DNA of 64,000 bases, taken from assembly GCF_039541815.1 (NCBI RefSeq), contig NZ_BAABGY010000009.1:186001-250000 (forward strand), written 5' to 3'. A program made the position numbers and the translations under genes. Every line of letters begins with the position of its first letter. Within the stretch, counting starts at the first letter, position 1. The notes below the pieces were generated by a model. It searched no databases. It was not told where the DNA came from and saw only the letters and a program-made list of their open reading frames with translations. Source of the stretch: Flavisolibacter amylovorans (GTDB lineage: Bacteria; Bacteroidota; Bacteroidia; Chitinophagales; Chitinophagaceae). Below are positions 16,691 to 25,800 of the stretch, piece by piece.

Positions 16691-16891
16691 ATGTCAAAGA
16701 AGAACAGGGAGCGTCATACAGACCTCGAGCGCGGACGCCAGCAGGGCGGCGACCGCAGCATCGGTAACCAGCAGGGCACCACGCAAACCGGCGGTCAGAG
16801 TGGCGGCGGGCGTGGCACGGCCAACCAGGACAGCCGCAGCAATAACCCGAATGAGTCGTTCGGGAAGCGCAGTAACAACCGCGAGCGCTGA
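16691..16891 (+). CDS. Small disordered hydrophilic protein
   Basis: The 66-residue product (MSKKNRERHTDLERGRQQGG at its start) is almost entirely Arg, Gly, Gln, Asn, Ser and Asp, with no hydrophobic core, so it is probably disordered. It is followed 48 bases later by a similar 58-residue gene, and a third lies opposite. Small hydrophilic proteins of this kind are often stress-induced. There is no recognised domain, and the role here is inference from composition and from the neighbouring BON protein and signalling genes. Confidence 0.6.
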   Translation: MSKKNRERHTDLERGRQQGGDRSIGNQQGTTQTGGQSGGGRGTANQDSRSNNPNESFGKRSNNRER

Positions 16892-16939
16892 AGCCGGCCG
16901 TAGGAATACGGATCTTTTCACTCTTTAAAACGGGAACAC

Positions 16940-17116
16940 ATGGCAAACCAGAAAGGCGACAAGCCGCAGCACGGCAGCCAGCAGTCGGTAAACAAGGACC
17001 GCGACCGCAAGAACGACCCCGAGCGCACTTCCAACCAGGGGCGCAAGGAAGCGTCGGGCGGCCGCACCGATACCAACAACCGCGGCCACGTCAAAGGCGG
17101 CAGCGAGCGGATGTAG
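16940..17116 (+). CDS. Very small disordered hydrophilic protein
   Basis: ATG at 16940 opens a 58-codon frame ending TAG at 17114-17116. It reads MANQKGDKPQHGSQQSVNKD and continues in the same Lys/Arg/Asn/Gly/Gln-rich manner to GGSERM. A strong terminator follows at 17172. It resembles its upstream neighbour in composition and probably shares its transcript. No domain is recognised. Confidence 0.6.
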   Translation: MANQKGDKPQHGSQQSVNKDRDRKNDPERTSNQGRKEASGGRTDTNNRGHVKGGSERM

Positions 17117-17171
17117 GGGCAGCGCCCATGATCCCGGGCGGGATCGGACCGTATTAATACGGTCGCAGGAA

Positions 17172-17211
17172 TAAAAAAAGAAGCAGCGGTCAACACCGCT
17201 GCTTCTTTTTT
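17172..17211. terminator. Strong bidirectional intrinsic terminator
   Basis: A-run, GAAGCAGCGGT, loop CAAC, ACCGCTGCTTC, T-run. The stem is 11 bp and perfect, with A and T runs on both sides. It separates the rightward 58-residue gene from the convergent 72-residue gene. Confidence 0.9.
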
Positions 17212-17223
17212 CCGCGTGCCGGC

Positions 17224-17442
17224 TCAGGGCTGAATGCCGTCAGTACCTTCCTCGCGGATGTCGGTACGGCCTCCGTCTTCTGCTTCCTGCCGGCGCTCGC
17301 GCTGCTGGGCGCTGCGCTCGTTGAATTCACTCTGCTTCGAGCCACGGATGTGCCCTTCGCTATCTTGCCCGGCTACGGTCTTGATGCCCATATCGCGGTG
17401 CCTGCCCGCCTCGGCGCCCTCGTTCCATTTTTTCTCGTCCAT
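17224..17442 (-). CDS. Small acidic/basic disordered hydrophilic protein
   Basis: The 72-residue product starts MDEKKWNEGAEAGRHRDMG and is rich in Glu, Arg, Gln, Gly and Asp, with a single Trp and no hydrophobic segment. It is the third small hydrophilic gene in 750 bases and is convergent with the other two across a shared terminator. The composition resembles general-stress hydrophilins, but no family is recognised. Confidence 0.6.
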   Translation of the reverse strand: MDEKKWNEGAEAGRHRDMGIKTVAGQDSEGHIRGSKQSEFNERSAQQRERRQEAEDGGRTDIREEGTDGIQP

Positions 17443-17486
17443 GTTTGTTTTTAAAAGAGGGCGGCAAAAATGTAGCCGGAAGCAAA

Positions 17487-17575
17487 GGTTTAGAGGGTTT
17501 AGGAGGTTTAGGAGGTTTAGAAGGTTCAGGACCTAACAACCAACTTCCTAAACCCTCTAAACCTCCTAAACCTTC
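17487..17575. repeat. Inverted word repeat (GGTTTAGGAGGTTTAG family)
   Basis: The left arm 17487-17530 is a run of 'GGTTTAGGAGG'-type units. The right arm 17545-17575 is the complementary 'CCTAAACCCTCTAAACCTCC'. The spacer is about 14 bases, so a long stem is possible. It occupies the gap between two divergently transcribed genes. The same words occur near 27556, 41043, 53558 and 63262. Confidence 0.65.
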
Positions 17576-17608
17576 CTCCTCCGGCCTGCTCTTTGTCCCC
17601 TTCCGGTT

Positions 17609-18181
17609 ATGGATCCGGTATTGGAACGCATTCGTGAATTTGCCGACCGCGCACATGGCGGGCAGCTGCGGCGCTATACGCCGGAGCGCTATATCGTGCA
17701 CCCGGTACGCGTGATGGAGCGCTGCGCGGAGCAGGGTGCCACGCGCGCGCAGCAGGCGGCGGCTTTGCTGCATGACGTACTGGAGGATACGCGGGTGGAT
17801 GAGGAGGAGCTGCTGCGGTTCCTGCGATCGGTCATGGAGGCGGGGGAGGCGCAGCACACGCTGGCGCTCGTGGTGGAGCTTACCGACGTTTATACTACCG
17901 CGGCATACCCCAAATGGAAGCGCCGCCGCCGCAAGGAGGCCGAGACGGAGCGCATGGCCACGATCTCCGCGGAAGCGCAGACGGCGAAGTACGCCGACAT
18001 CCTCGACAATGCCCGCGAGATCGTGCGGCACGATCCCAACTTCGCGCCGAAGTTTCTGAAGGAGTGCCGCCAGGCGCTGCGTGTCATGAAGGAGGGTGAT
18101 GCCGGGCTGCGCGCCGAGGCGCTGCAGGTGGTGCAGGGCGGGCTGGACGCCTTGCCACGGCGCAGGAATGAATCCAGCTGA
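17609..18181 (+). CDS. HD-domain phosphohydrolase, MESH1/SpoT-hydrolase-like
   Basis: The 190-residue protein is a stand-alone HD domain: FADRAHGGQLRRYTPERYIVHP (H16, H31) followed by AALLHDVLED (H55-D56). This is the metal-binding pattern of the (p)ppGpp hydrolase domain of SpoT and of small alarmone hydrolases. A later KYADILDNAREI fits the remaining conserved region. It probably removes pyrophosphate from an alarmone or a related nucleotide, but the KWKRRRRKEAETER insertion makes the exact substrate uncertain. It starts at ATG 17609, downstream of a word repeat. Confidence 0.8.
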   Translation: MDPVLERIREFADRAHGGQLRRYTPERYIVHPVRVMERCAEQGATRAQQAAALLHDVLEDTRVDEEELLRFLRSVMEAGEAQHTLALVVELTDVYTTAAYPKWKRRRRKEAETERMATISAEAQTAKYADILDNAREIVRHDPNFAPKFLKECRQALRVMKEGDAGLRAEALQVVQGGLDALPRRRNESS

Positions 18182-18321
18182 GCAGAACGTAGAAATACGG
18201 GATACCGGAACCGGTGCATCCAGGTTTGGAAGAAGTCACTCTTCGGCCGCAACGGATCGCAGGCTGAGCGCACAATCCGGGCAAGGTCAACTTAGAAATG
18301 CCCGCAGTGCTGATCGGTGGC

Positions 18322-18570
18322 TCAGGGTTCCAGCTCCAGCAGCTTCGACTCGAGCAGCTCCGGTATGCCGGTGACATCCCAAAGCGTGGCTTCCACGTTG
18401 AGGGACTTGAAGTATTCGTAAGCCTCCTCGAGCAGCGGGAAGGTGTGCGCCGTCGCCGCCCGCACTTCGAAGGTGCCGATCGTACGGTGGTGCGTGCGGA
18501 CGCCATGGCCGGAGGTAGCGCGGAGGCGAAGGTTCATGAGCAGTGGTTGCCGGTTTAGATGAGACCCCAT
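18322..18570 (-). CDS. Small conserved-looking hypothetical protein
   Basis: The product is 82 residues from ATG 18570, or 71 from ATG 18537 (MNLRLRATSGHGV). The C-terminal part (LLEEAYEYFKSLNVEATLWDVTGIPELLESKLLELEP) looks like a folded, acidic helical segment. No domain is recognised. The amino-acid composition is balanced, unlike the shadow frames on the other strand. Confidence 0.5.
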   Translation of the reverse strand: MGSHLNRQPLLMNLRLRATSGHGVRTHHRTIGTFEVRAATAHTFPLLEEAYEYFKSLNVEATLWDVTGIPELLESKLLELEP

Positions 18571-18618
18571 AAAGGTGCATCATCGGGTCGCCAACCTTGT
18601 TGTAAAAGAGGTCGCTGC

Positions 18619-18840
18619 CTACCGGGAGCCGCCCGAAGGGGCGCTGCGCCCGTCGGGGCCCTCCTCTTTCTCCTCCAGTTGCGCCCCGAATTCGCGCTGC
18701 GCGAGCTCGAGCTGGGCCTCGGTGAACTCACCGAACGTCGATTGTGTACGCATCTTGCTGTAGGTGCGCTCCGGCACGCCGATGGCGTCCAGGTACTGCC
18801 GCAGGTCCTCTGCCGAGGTAAATCGGAGTTTTGCTTTCAT
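18619..18840 (-). CDS. Small hypothetical protein
   Basis: Starting at ATG 18840, the 73-residue product MKAKLRFTSAEDLRQYLDAI... has a plausible alpha-helical fold with a charged C-terminal tail. The frame continues upstream, but the sequence there is poor in conserved features. It lies just upstream, on the same strand, of the 18322-18570 gene. Function is unknown. Confidence 0.5.
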   Translation of the reverse strand: MKAKLRFTSAEDLRQYLDAIGVPERTYSKMRTQSTFGEFTEAQLELAQREFGAQLEEKEEGPDGRSAPSGGSR

Positions 18841-18934
18841 ATGCTTCGGATTGATGGGAGGACGGCCGCGGTGGATGAGAAAGAAGATCCTTTGAGCCAC
18901 TCCAAAAATGATGCTAGTCGCGCACGGCGGAGTC

Positions 18935-18968
18935 AAAAAAGAAAGGCTTCCGGTTGCGCGGAAGCCTT
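18935..18968 (-). terminator. Intrinsic terminator of the tRNA-Thr gene
   Basis: On the minus strand AAAGGCTTCCG, loop CGCAAC, CGGAAGCCTTT is followed by CTTTTTT. The stem directly follows the encoded CCA of the tRNA. Confidence 0.85.
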
Positions 18969-19044
18969 TGGAGCCAACTATCAGATTCGAACTGACGACC
19001 TATTCATTACGAATGAATCGCTCTACCAGCTGAGCTAAGTTGGC
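18969..19044 (-). tRNA. tRNA-Thr (anticodon CGU)
   Basis: The minus strand reads GCCAACT ... AGTTGGC-T-CCA, a 7-bp acceptor stem with the CCA encoded. The D arm is GCTC-AGCTGGTA-GAGC. The anticodon arm is ATTCA-TTCGTAA-TGAAT with anticodon CGT (CGU). The variable loop is AGGTC and the T arm GTCAG-TTCGAAT-CTGAT. All stems pair, giving 76 nt including CCA. A terminator follows immediately. Confidence 0.97.
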
Positions 19045-19184
19045 GTGGGGAGGGCAAATGTAGGGATTTTTGGAAAAGTACGCGTGCCGTGGCTCCGTGC
19101 TGCCGGATTTTTTTCGGCGCCGGTGGAGCGGGCAGGAGCGCGGCTGCCGGCCGGTTCGGAGATTCCTTCCGATATTAGCGCCCC

Positions 19185-20324
19185 ATGGGCGGGATCGAGT
19201 TCTTCTTCTGGCTGCTGCTGGGTGGCGTTTTCTTTACCTATGCCGGCTATGCCGTGCTGCTGCTCCTGCTGCGCCCCTTCTACCGTCGCTCCCGCGCCGC
19301 CGCTGTTCCCACAGCACCCATCACCCTCGTCATCGCCGCCTTCAACGAAGCCGGTATCCTGCCCGAGAAGATCAGCAACACCCTGGCGCTCTACGACCCG
19401 CACCGGCAGCTCCGGGTGCTGGTCGTAACCGACGGCTCCACCGACGGCTCGGAGGCATTGCTGCAGGCCTTCCCGGTGCGCGTGCTCCACACGCCCGAGC
19501 GGCGCGGCAAGGCGGCGGCGCTCAACCGGGCCATGACGCACGTGGATACACCGCTGGTGGTTTTCTCCGACGCGAACACGCTCCTGAACCCCGATGCCCT
19601 GCAGCGGATCCTCGCGCACTTCGCCGACCCGGGCGTCGGAGCCGTAGCGGGAGAGAAGCGGGTACAGCACGGCACGGGCGTCGGCTTTGCCGAAGGCCTT
19701 TACTGGAACTATGAATCCTTTCTGAAGCGCCTCGACGCCGGTTTCCACAGCGTGGTGGGCGCCGCCGGCGAGCTCTTTGCCCTCCGCGCGGCCCTATACG
19801 CCCCGCTTCCGGAAGATACCCTGCTCGACGACCTCGCCCTTTCGCTCCACATCGGCCAGCTCGGCTACCGCATCGCCTACGAGCCGGGCGCTTATGCCCT
19901 CGAGGCGCCGAGCGCCTCCCTCGCCGACGAGGAGAAGCGCAAGGTGCGGATCGCCGCCGGCGCCTTTCAGCTGCTCGAACGCCTCCACTGGCGCCGCTTG
20001 CTGGCGCGGCCCGCGCTTGCCTTCCAGTTCGTGGTGCGCCGCTGGATGCGCTGGGTGTTCTGCCCGCTGGCCCTGCCGGCGTTGCTGCTGCTGAACACAC
20101 TACTGGTGCTCGGCAGCGCCGGCCCTCTCTATAGCTGGCTGCTCGCGGCACAGATAACGCTCTATGCGCTGGCCCTGCTCGGCGCGGGGCTGCTGCGCCA
20201 CAACCGCTCCTTCATGCCGGCCACGCTGCCGTTTTACTTCCTGTTCATGAACTGGTGCATGCTCGCCGGCTGGCGCCGCCACCGCCGCGGGGCGCAGTCG
20301 GTGCTCTGGGAGAAAGCGAGGTGA
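19185..20324 (+). CDS. Membrane glycosyltransferase family 2
   Basis: The 379-residue protein has an N-terminal membrane helix (about 5-28) and a GT2 catalytic domain. That domain includes ITLVIAAFNEAGILPEKI, VVTDGSTDGSEALLQ, VVFSDANTLLNPDAL (the DxD-equivalent, as Asp-Ala-Asn) and EDTLLDDLALSLHIGQLGYRIAYEP (acceptor-side acidic motif). Three hydrophobic helices close the C-terminus. These are features of processive or polysaccharide-building GT2 enzymes acting at the inner membrane with nucleotide sugars. Sugar and product are not known, and no other polysaccharide genes are adjacent. Confidence 0.88.
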   Translation: MGGIEFFFWLLLGGVFFTYAGYAVLLLLLRPFYRRSRAAAVPTAPITLVIAAFNEAGILPEKISNTLALYDPHRQLRVLVVTDGSTDGSEALLQAFPVRVLHTPERRGKAAALNRAMTHVDTPLVVFSDANTLLNPDALQRILAHFADPGVGAVAGEKRVQHGTGVGFAEGLYWNYESFLKRLDAGFHSVVGAAGELFALRAALYAPLPEDTLLDDLALSLHIGQLGYRIAYEPGAYALEAPSASLADEEKRKVRIAAGAFQLLERLHWRRLLARPALAFQFVVRRWMRWVFCPLALPALLLLNTLLVLGSAGPLYSWLLAAQITLYALALLGAGLLRHNRSFMPATLPFYFLFMNWCMLAGWRRHRRGAQSVLWEKAR

Positions 20325-20390
20325 GTTTGAAATTTGATGTTGCGCATCGGTGTTTCGTGGCAGCCCTCCCGAATCCATCCTCCAGCGAGG

Positions 20391-20432
20391 GAGTGCCCGC
20401 TAACGCCCGCTTGCGGGCGTCCCTTGGCACTC
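20391..20432. repeat. Nested hairpin in the gap before recG
   Basis: An outer stem GAGTGCC...GGCACTC encloses a perfect inner stem ACGCCCGC-TT-GCGGGCGT. No T-run follows, so it is not an ordinary terminator. The surrounding stretch 20325-20695 shows no credible gene; words like 'CCTAAGCGTATCCTC / GCCTTAGCG' occur near 20500. Confidence 0.5.
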
Positions 20433-20695
20433 TTGAAAAAAGACGTTTGCTGCCGGAGTCGTCGCTACCGTTGTTCCGAAGTTCGCGCTTTGAGCGACCC
20501 TAAGCGTATCCTCTCGGCGCCTTAGCGTTTAAAAAAGACGCCCTCATCGCCCAGTGCTCAGAATTATTGGCGCGGGCCGGTTGCTTACCCTTCGCAAATG
20601 CCCGTTAACGAGGTGAAAAACAACGCTGTTTCCCGGGAAAAGAACCACTCAGCCATGGCGCCCCGCCCGTAATTTTACGCGAAATCGCACGCGCC

Positions 20696-22801
20696 ATCGG
20701 AACCACCCCCAACATACTGGCAAACCCCATCGAATACCTGAAGGGCGTAGGCCCGCAGAAAGCCGACCTGCTCAAGAAGGAGCTCGGCATCTTCACGTTC
20801 AACGACCTGCTCCACCACTTCCCGTACCGGCACGTCGACAAGACGCGCTTCTCGGCCATCATCGACCTGACGCCGGCCAACGAATACGTGCAGGTGCGCG
20901 GCATCCTCACCTACAAGGAAACGACGGGGGAGAAGCAGGGGCGGCGCCTCCTGGCTTACCTGCGCGACGAAACAGGCACCATTGAGCTTACCTGGTTCAA
21001 GGGGCTTACCTGGGTCGACAAGCTCCTGCGCGAGGGCGAGCGCTATACGGCCTTCGGCCGGCTCACCTTCTTCCTCGGCAAGCCGCAGCTGACGCATCCC
21101 GAGATCGAAGCCTTCAACCCGAATGCGGTGCCCAACACGCTCGAGCCGGTGTATTCCACCACCGAGAAGCTGAAGGCCCGCGGTCTTGGCGGGCGGCCCA
21201 TCGGCAAACTGGTGCAGGCCCTGCTCGAGCTCGTACGACCTTCCGACCTGCCCGAGAACCTGCCGGAGCCCATCCTGCGAAAGGGCGTGCTCATGGGCCG
21301 CTACGAAGCCTACCGGGGCATCCACTTCCCCCGCAACCCGCGCGAGTGCAGCCTCGCGCTACGCCGCCTCAAGTTCGAGGAGCTGTTCCTGGCGCAGGTG
21401 CGCCTCGCGCGCGTACGTTCCGAGCGGCACCGGCTGTCGCGCGGTGTCATCTTCAACGAAGTAGGGGAGCTGTTCAACACGTTTTACAAGGAGCACCTGC
21501 CCTTTTCGCTCACCGGGGCTCAGAAAAGGGTGTTAAAAGAAGTGCGCACCGATACGGCTTCGGGCCACCAGATGAACCGGCTGCTGCAGGGCGACGTAGG
21601 CTCGGGCAAGACGATCGTAGCCCTCCTTGCAATGCTGCTGGCCGTCGACAACGGTTACCAGGCCTGCCTCATGGCGCCCACCGAGATCCTCGCGCAGCAG
21701 CACTACCGCGGCCTTTCCGACCTGCTCAGCGCTTTGCCCGTTCCGATCCGTATTTTAACGGGTTCGACCAAAACTGCCGAACGAAAGGAGATCCTGCGCC
21801 AACTATTGGCGGGGGATATTCGTATATTGGTAGGAACGCATGCGCTCATCGAGGAAGTGGTGCAGTTCCGGAACCTCGGACTCGCCATCGTGGATGAGCA
21901 GCACCGCTTCGGCGTGGCGCAGCGGGCCCGGCTCTGGAAAAAGGCACCCATCCCGCCGCATGTGCTCGTGATGACCGCAACGCCCATCCCGCGCACCCTG
22001 GCCATGACCGCCTACGGCGACCTCGACTGCAGCGTGATGGACGAACTGCCGCCCGGCCGGCAGCCGGTGCTCACGGTGCACCGGCTCGACGACCAGCGCT
22101 CCCGGGTGATGGAGTTCATCCGCGGCGAGATCGACAAGGGGCGGCAGGTGTACGTGATCTTCCCGCTGATCGAGGAAAGTGAGAAGCTCGATTACGAGGA
22201 CCTCATGAAGGGCTACGAGAATATCAAAGCCTACTTCCCGGAGCCGCGCTACTGGATCTCCATGGTGCACGGCCGGCAGGCGCCCGACGTCAAGGAGACC
22301 AACATGCAGCGTTTCGTGAAGGGAGAGACTCATATCATGGTGAGCACCACGGTGATCGAAGTGGGCGTGAACGTGCCCAACGCTTCGGTGATGGTCATTG
22401 AAAGTGCGGAAAAATTTGGACTATCCCAGTTGCACCAGTTGCGTGGCCGGGTGGGGCGCGGCGCCGAAAAGAGCTACTGCGTCCTGATGACCGGTCCCAA
22501 ATTGAGCAACGACGCACGCGAGCGGCTCCGGATCATGTGCGCCACCAACAGTGGTTTTGAAATTGCAGAAAAAGACCTGGAGCTGCGCGGTCCGGGAGAA
22601 ATAGAAGGAACCCGGCAGAGCGGTACATTAAACCTGAAGCTGGCCGACCTGGTCAAAGACAAGGCGATCCTGGATGCGGCCCGTGCCTTTGCCGAAGCGC
22701 TGATCGAGACGGACCCCGAACTGGAGGCAGAGGAGCAACAGCCACTGAAGCACTACCTGATGTCACTACAGGGCAAGACACCCTGGAGCCGCATATCTTA
22801 A
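20696..22801 (+). CDS. recG: ATP-dependent DNA helicase RecG, non-standard start codon
   Basis: The protein (about 701 residues from ATC 20696) unwinds and reverses stalled replication forks and Holliday junctions. It has the N-terminal wedge/OB domain starting LANPIEYLKGVGPQKADLLKKELG, Walker A GDVGSGKT, DEQHRFG (motif II), TATPIPRTLA (III), the VMDELPPGR RecG signature and QLHQLRGRVGRG (VI). The conserved N-terminus lies upstream of the first ATG, GTG or TTG in frame (GTG 20888). The frame is open back to the TAA at 20606, with only ATC, ATA and CTG candidates. ATC 20696, 19 bases after a TAATTTTA -7-like box, or ATA 20714 are the best guesses. A base change or sequencing error is the alternative. 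Confidence 0.93.
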   Translation: MGTTPNILANPIEYLKGVGPQKADLLKKELGIFTFNDLLHHFPYRHVDKTRFSAIIDLTPANEYVQVRGILTYKETTGEKQGRRLLAYLRDETGTIELTWFKGLTWVDKLLREGERYTAFGRLTFFLGKPQLTHPEIEAFNPNAVPNTLEPVYSTTEKLKARGLGGRPIGKLVQALLELVRPSDLPENLPEPILRKGVLMGRYEAYRGIHFPRNPRECSLALRRLKFEELFLAQVRLARVRSERHRLSRGVIFNEVGELFNTFYKEHLPFSLTGAQKRVLKEVRTDTASGHQMNRLLQGDVGSGKTIVALLAMLLAVDNGYQACLMAPTEILAQQHYRGLSDLLSALPVPIRILTGSTKTAERKEILRQLLAGDIRILVGTHALIEEVVQFRNLGLAIVDEQHRFGVAQRARLWKKAPIPPHVLVMTATPIPRTLAMTAYGDLDCSVMDELPPGRQPVLTVHRLDDQRSRVMEFIRGEIDKGRQVYVIFPLIEESEKLDYEDLMKGYENIKAYFPEPRYWISMVHGRQAPDVKETNMQRFVKGETHIMVSTTVIEVGVNVPNASVMVIESAEKFGLSQLHQLRGRVGRGAEKSYCVLMTGPKLSNDARERLRIMCATNSGFEIAEKDLELRGPGEIEGTRQSGTLNLKLADLVKDKAILDAARAFAEALIETDPELEAEEQQPLKHYLMSLQGKTPWSRIS

Positions 22802-22852
22802 CACTTTCATGCACAATACATTGTTGTGTATTATAGTTATCTTACCTGAGCT

Positions 22853-25800
22853 TTGAAACCGAAGAACCTGATACTGTCCGCACTCTGCACCCTGCTCACC
22901 TTTTCGCTCTTTGCGCAAAGCCGGGAACCCCTCAGCTTTACCGAGAATAAAGGCCAGTGGGACGCCCGTGTGCGTTACCGCGCCGAAGTTCCGGGCGGTG
23001 CCCTCTTTCTCCACCAGGATGGCTTTACCGTGCTGCAACATAACGACCAGGACCTTCTTCAGCTGAAGGAGGAGATCCACAACCGCACCGGGAACGCCAA
23101 ACTCAGGCTGCGCTCGCATGCCTACCGCGTTACCTTCGAAGGTGCCTTTGCGAAGGCCAGCATCGAGGGCGACAAGGTGCAGGCAGCCTACTCCAACTAT
23201 TTCATCGGCAACGATCCCTCGAAGTGGGCCGGCAACTGCCGCGAGTTCCTCGCCGTCAACATCCGCAACCTGTACCCGGGTATCGACATCCGCTATTACT
23301 CGGAGAACGGCACCCTCAAGTACGACCTCCTCGTGCATCCCGGCGCCCGCGTCTCCGACATCGCCCTCCGCTACACCGGCGTCGACGGTATCTCGGTGAA
23401 CAAGGAGCAGCAGCTCGAGATCCGCACCTCGGTGGGTACCGTGAAAGAGCTCGCGCCCTATTCCTTCCAGTACAACGAAAAGGGCCGCCAGACGGTGAAC
23501 GTCAGCTACCAGGTGAAGGACAACGTGCTGCGTTTCCGCGCAAAGGACTACGACCCCAATACCCTGCTCGTGATCGACCCGACGATGATCTTTTCTTCCT
23601 TTACCGGCAGCAAGGCAGAGAACTGGGGCTTCACGGCTACCTACGGACCCGACGGCGCCTTCTTCGGCGGCGGTATTGTACGCAGCGATGGTTTCCCCTT
23701 CTCCACCGGTGCCTTCGAAGACAATCACCAGGGCGGTGAATGGGACATCGGTATCATGAAGCTGAACTCGTCGGGTACCAACCGCGAGTACGCGACCTAT
23801 ATCGGCGGCTCCTCTATCGAGCAGGCGCACAGCCTTTTCTGCGACCCGGCCGGCAACCTCGTGATCGCCGGGCGAACCAACTCCGCAAACTATCCTACCC
23901 GGGGCACCCAGGCGCTTCCGGACGGCGCCACCAACACCGGCTACGACATCGTGGTGACGAAGCTCAACGCCAGCGGTTCGAACCTGATCGGCTCCATGCG
24001 GATCGGCGGCAGCGGCGAAGACGGGGTCAACATCTCCTCGGGCCGCGCGCGCAACTCCCTGCAGCATAACTACGGCGACGACGGCCGCAGCGAGGTGATC
24101 CTCGATGCCGCCGGCAATATCTACGTGGCCAGCAATACGCGCTCCACCGACTTCTTCGTCCGCAACGCCTTTCAATCCGTTTCCGGCGGCCTGCAGGATG
24201 CCGTGCTGCTGAAGCTTTCCCCCGACGTATCGACCGTGCTGTTCTCCAGCTACCTGGGCGGCGATGGCAACGACGCGGCCTACGTGCTCGCCCTCGACCC
24301 GGTGAGCGGCCGGCTGTACGCCGCCGGTGGAACCGAGAGTTCCAACTTCCCCACGATCGGGGCGGGCATACCCGGGCTCACGCGCGGCGGCATCGACGGG
24401 TTCGTGGTGGCGCTCCCTTCCAGCGGCGGCGCGCCTGTATACTCCAAGTACGTGGGCACCCCGCAATACGACCAGATCTTCGGCATCCAGTTCGACCGCG
24501 GCGGCTTTCCCTACATCATGGGACAAACCCTGGGCACGTGGCCGAATGTCAACGCAACCTATTACGTCAACGGCCGCCAGTTCATCGCCAAGCTGCAGCC
24601 CGACCTGAGCAGCTTCGTCTATTCCACTGCCTTCGGTACCACGAGCGCTACCCAGCCCAATATCTCCCCGGTGGCCTTCCTGGTGGACCGCTGCGAGAAC
24701 GTATACGTATCGGGCTGGGGCGGCACCATGTCGCTGGGCGCCTCCAACACCTTCCCTTCGGCCGGCACCGGCGGCCTGCCCACCACGCCCGACGCGCTCG
24801 TGATGAACCCGCCGTACAGCTCGCCCTCGCAGACCGACGGCAAGGACTTCTACTTCTTCGTGCTGAAGCGCAACGCCACGCAGCAACTCTATGGCGCCTT
24901 CTTCGGGGAGAACGCACCGGGCCCCGGCACCATCCCCGACCACGTGGACGGCGGCACGAGCCGCTTCGACGCCAACGGCGTTATCTACCAGGCCATGTGC
25001 GCCAACTGTAACAGCAACCCCAAACCTTATTTCCCGACCACGGCCGGCGCGTGGAGCCGGATCAACCCCGCCCAGTGCAACCTGGCCATGGTCAAGATCG
25101 CCATGAACCTCGCGGGCCTTTCCTCGGGCGTGCAGTCGGCCATCGACGGCGTGGTGCGCGACTCCGCAGGCTGCGTGCCGCTCACGGTGCAGTTCCGCGA
25201 CACGGTGGCCAACGCCCAGACCTACGAGTGGGACTTCAACGGCGACGGCATTACCGACCAGACCACCACCTCCGCCAACGCGCAGTTCACCTTCAACAGC
25301 CTCGGCACGTTCCGGGTGCGGCTTATCGGCGTCGACTCCAACAGCTGTAATATCCGCGATACCTCCTACGTCAGCATCCGCGTGGGCAGCCTGGAGGCCC
25401 GTCCTTCCTTCTCCTTTGAGAAGCTCAATCCCTGCGACTCGCTCCGCTTCCGGTTCACCAACACCTCGGTGGCCCCGCCCAGCCGGCCCTTCGCCAATAA
25501 TTCCTTCGTGTGGGACTTCGGCGATGGCACGCCTCCCGTGACCGCGGGCGCCGGCTCGGTGACCCACGATTTCCCGGCACCGGGCTCCTATAACGTCAAG
25601 CTGACGATCGTTGATACCAACTATTGCAATGCCCCCGAGACGCTCGACTCCGTGCTCAACGTGGCCGTGCTGGTGGATGCTTCCTTCGTGACCCCACGTA
25701 CGGGCTGCGCACCCTACCCGGCCTACTTCGAGAACACCTCGGCCGGCGGCCAGACCTTCAGCTGGGACTTCGGCGACGGCGTGGGCACCTCCACGGAGAA

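Noticed and set aside
16691..17442. KGG/con-10 stress protein family assignment
   Set aside because: The hydrophilic composition fits, but the glycine-glycine KGG repeats are absent, so no family name was given.
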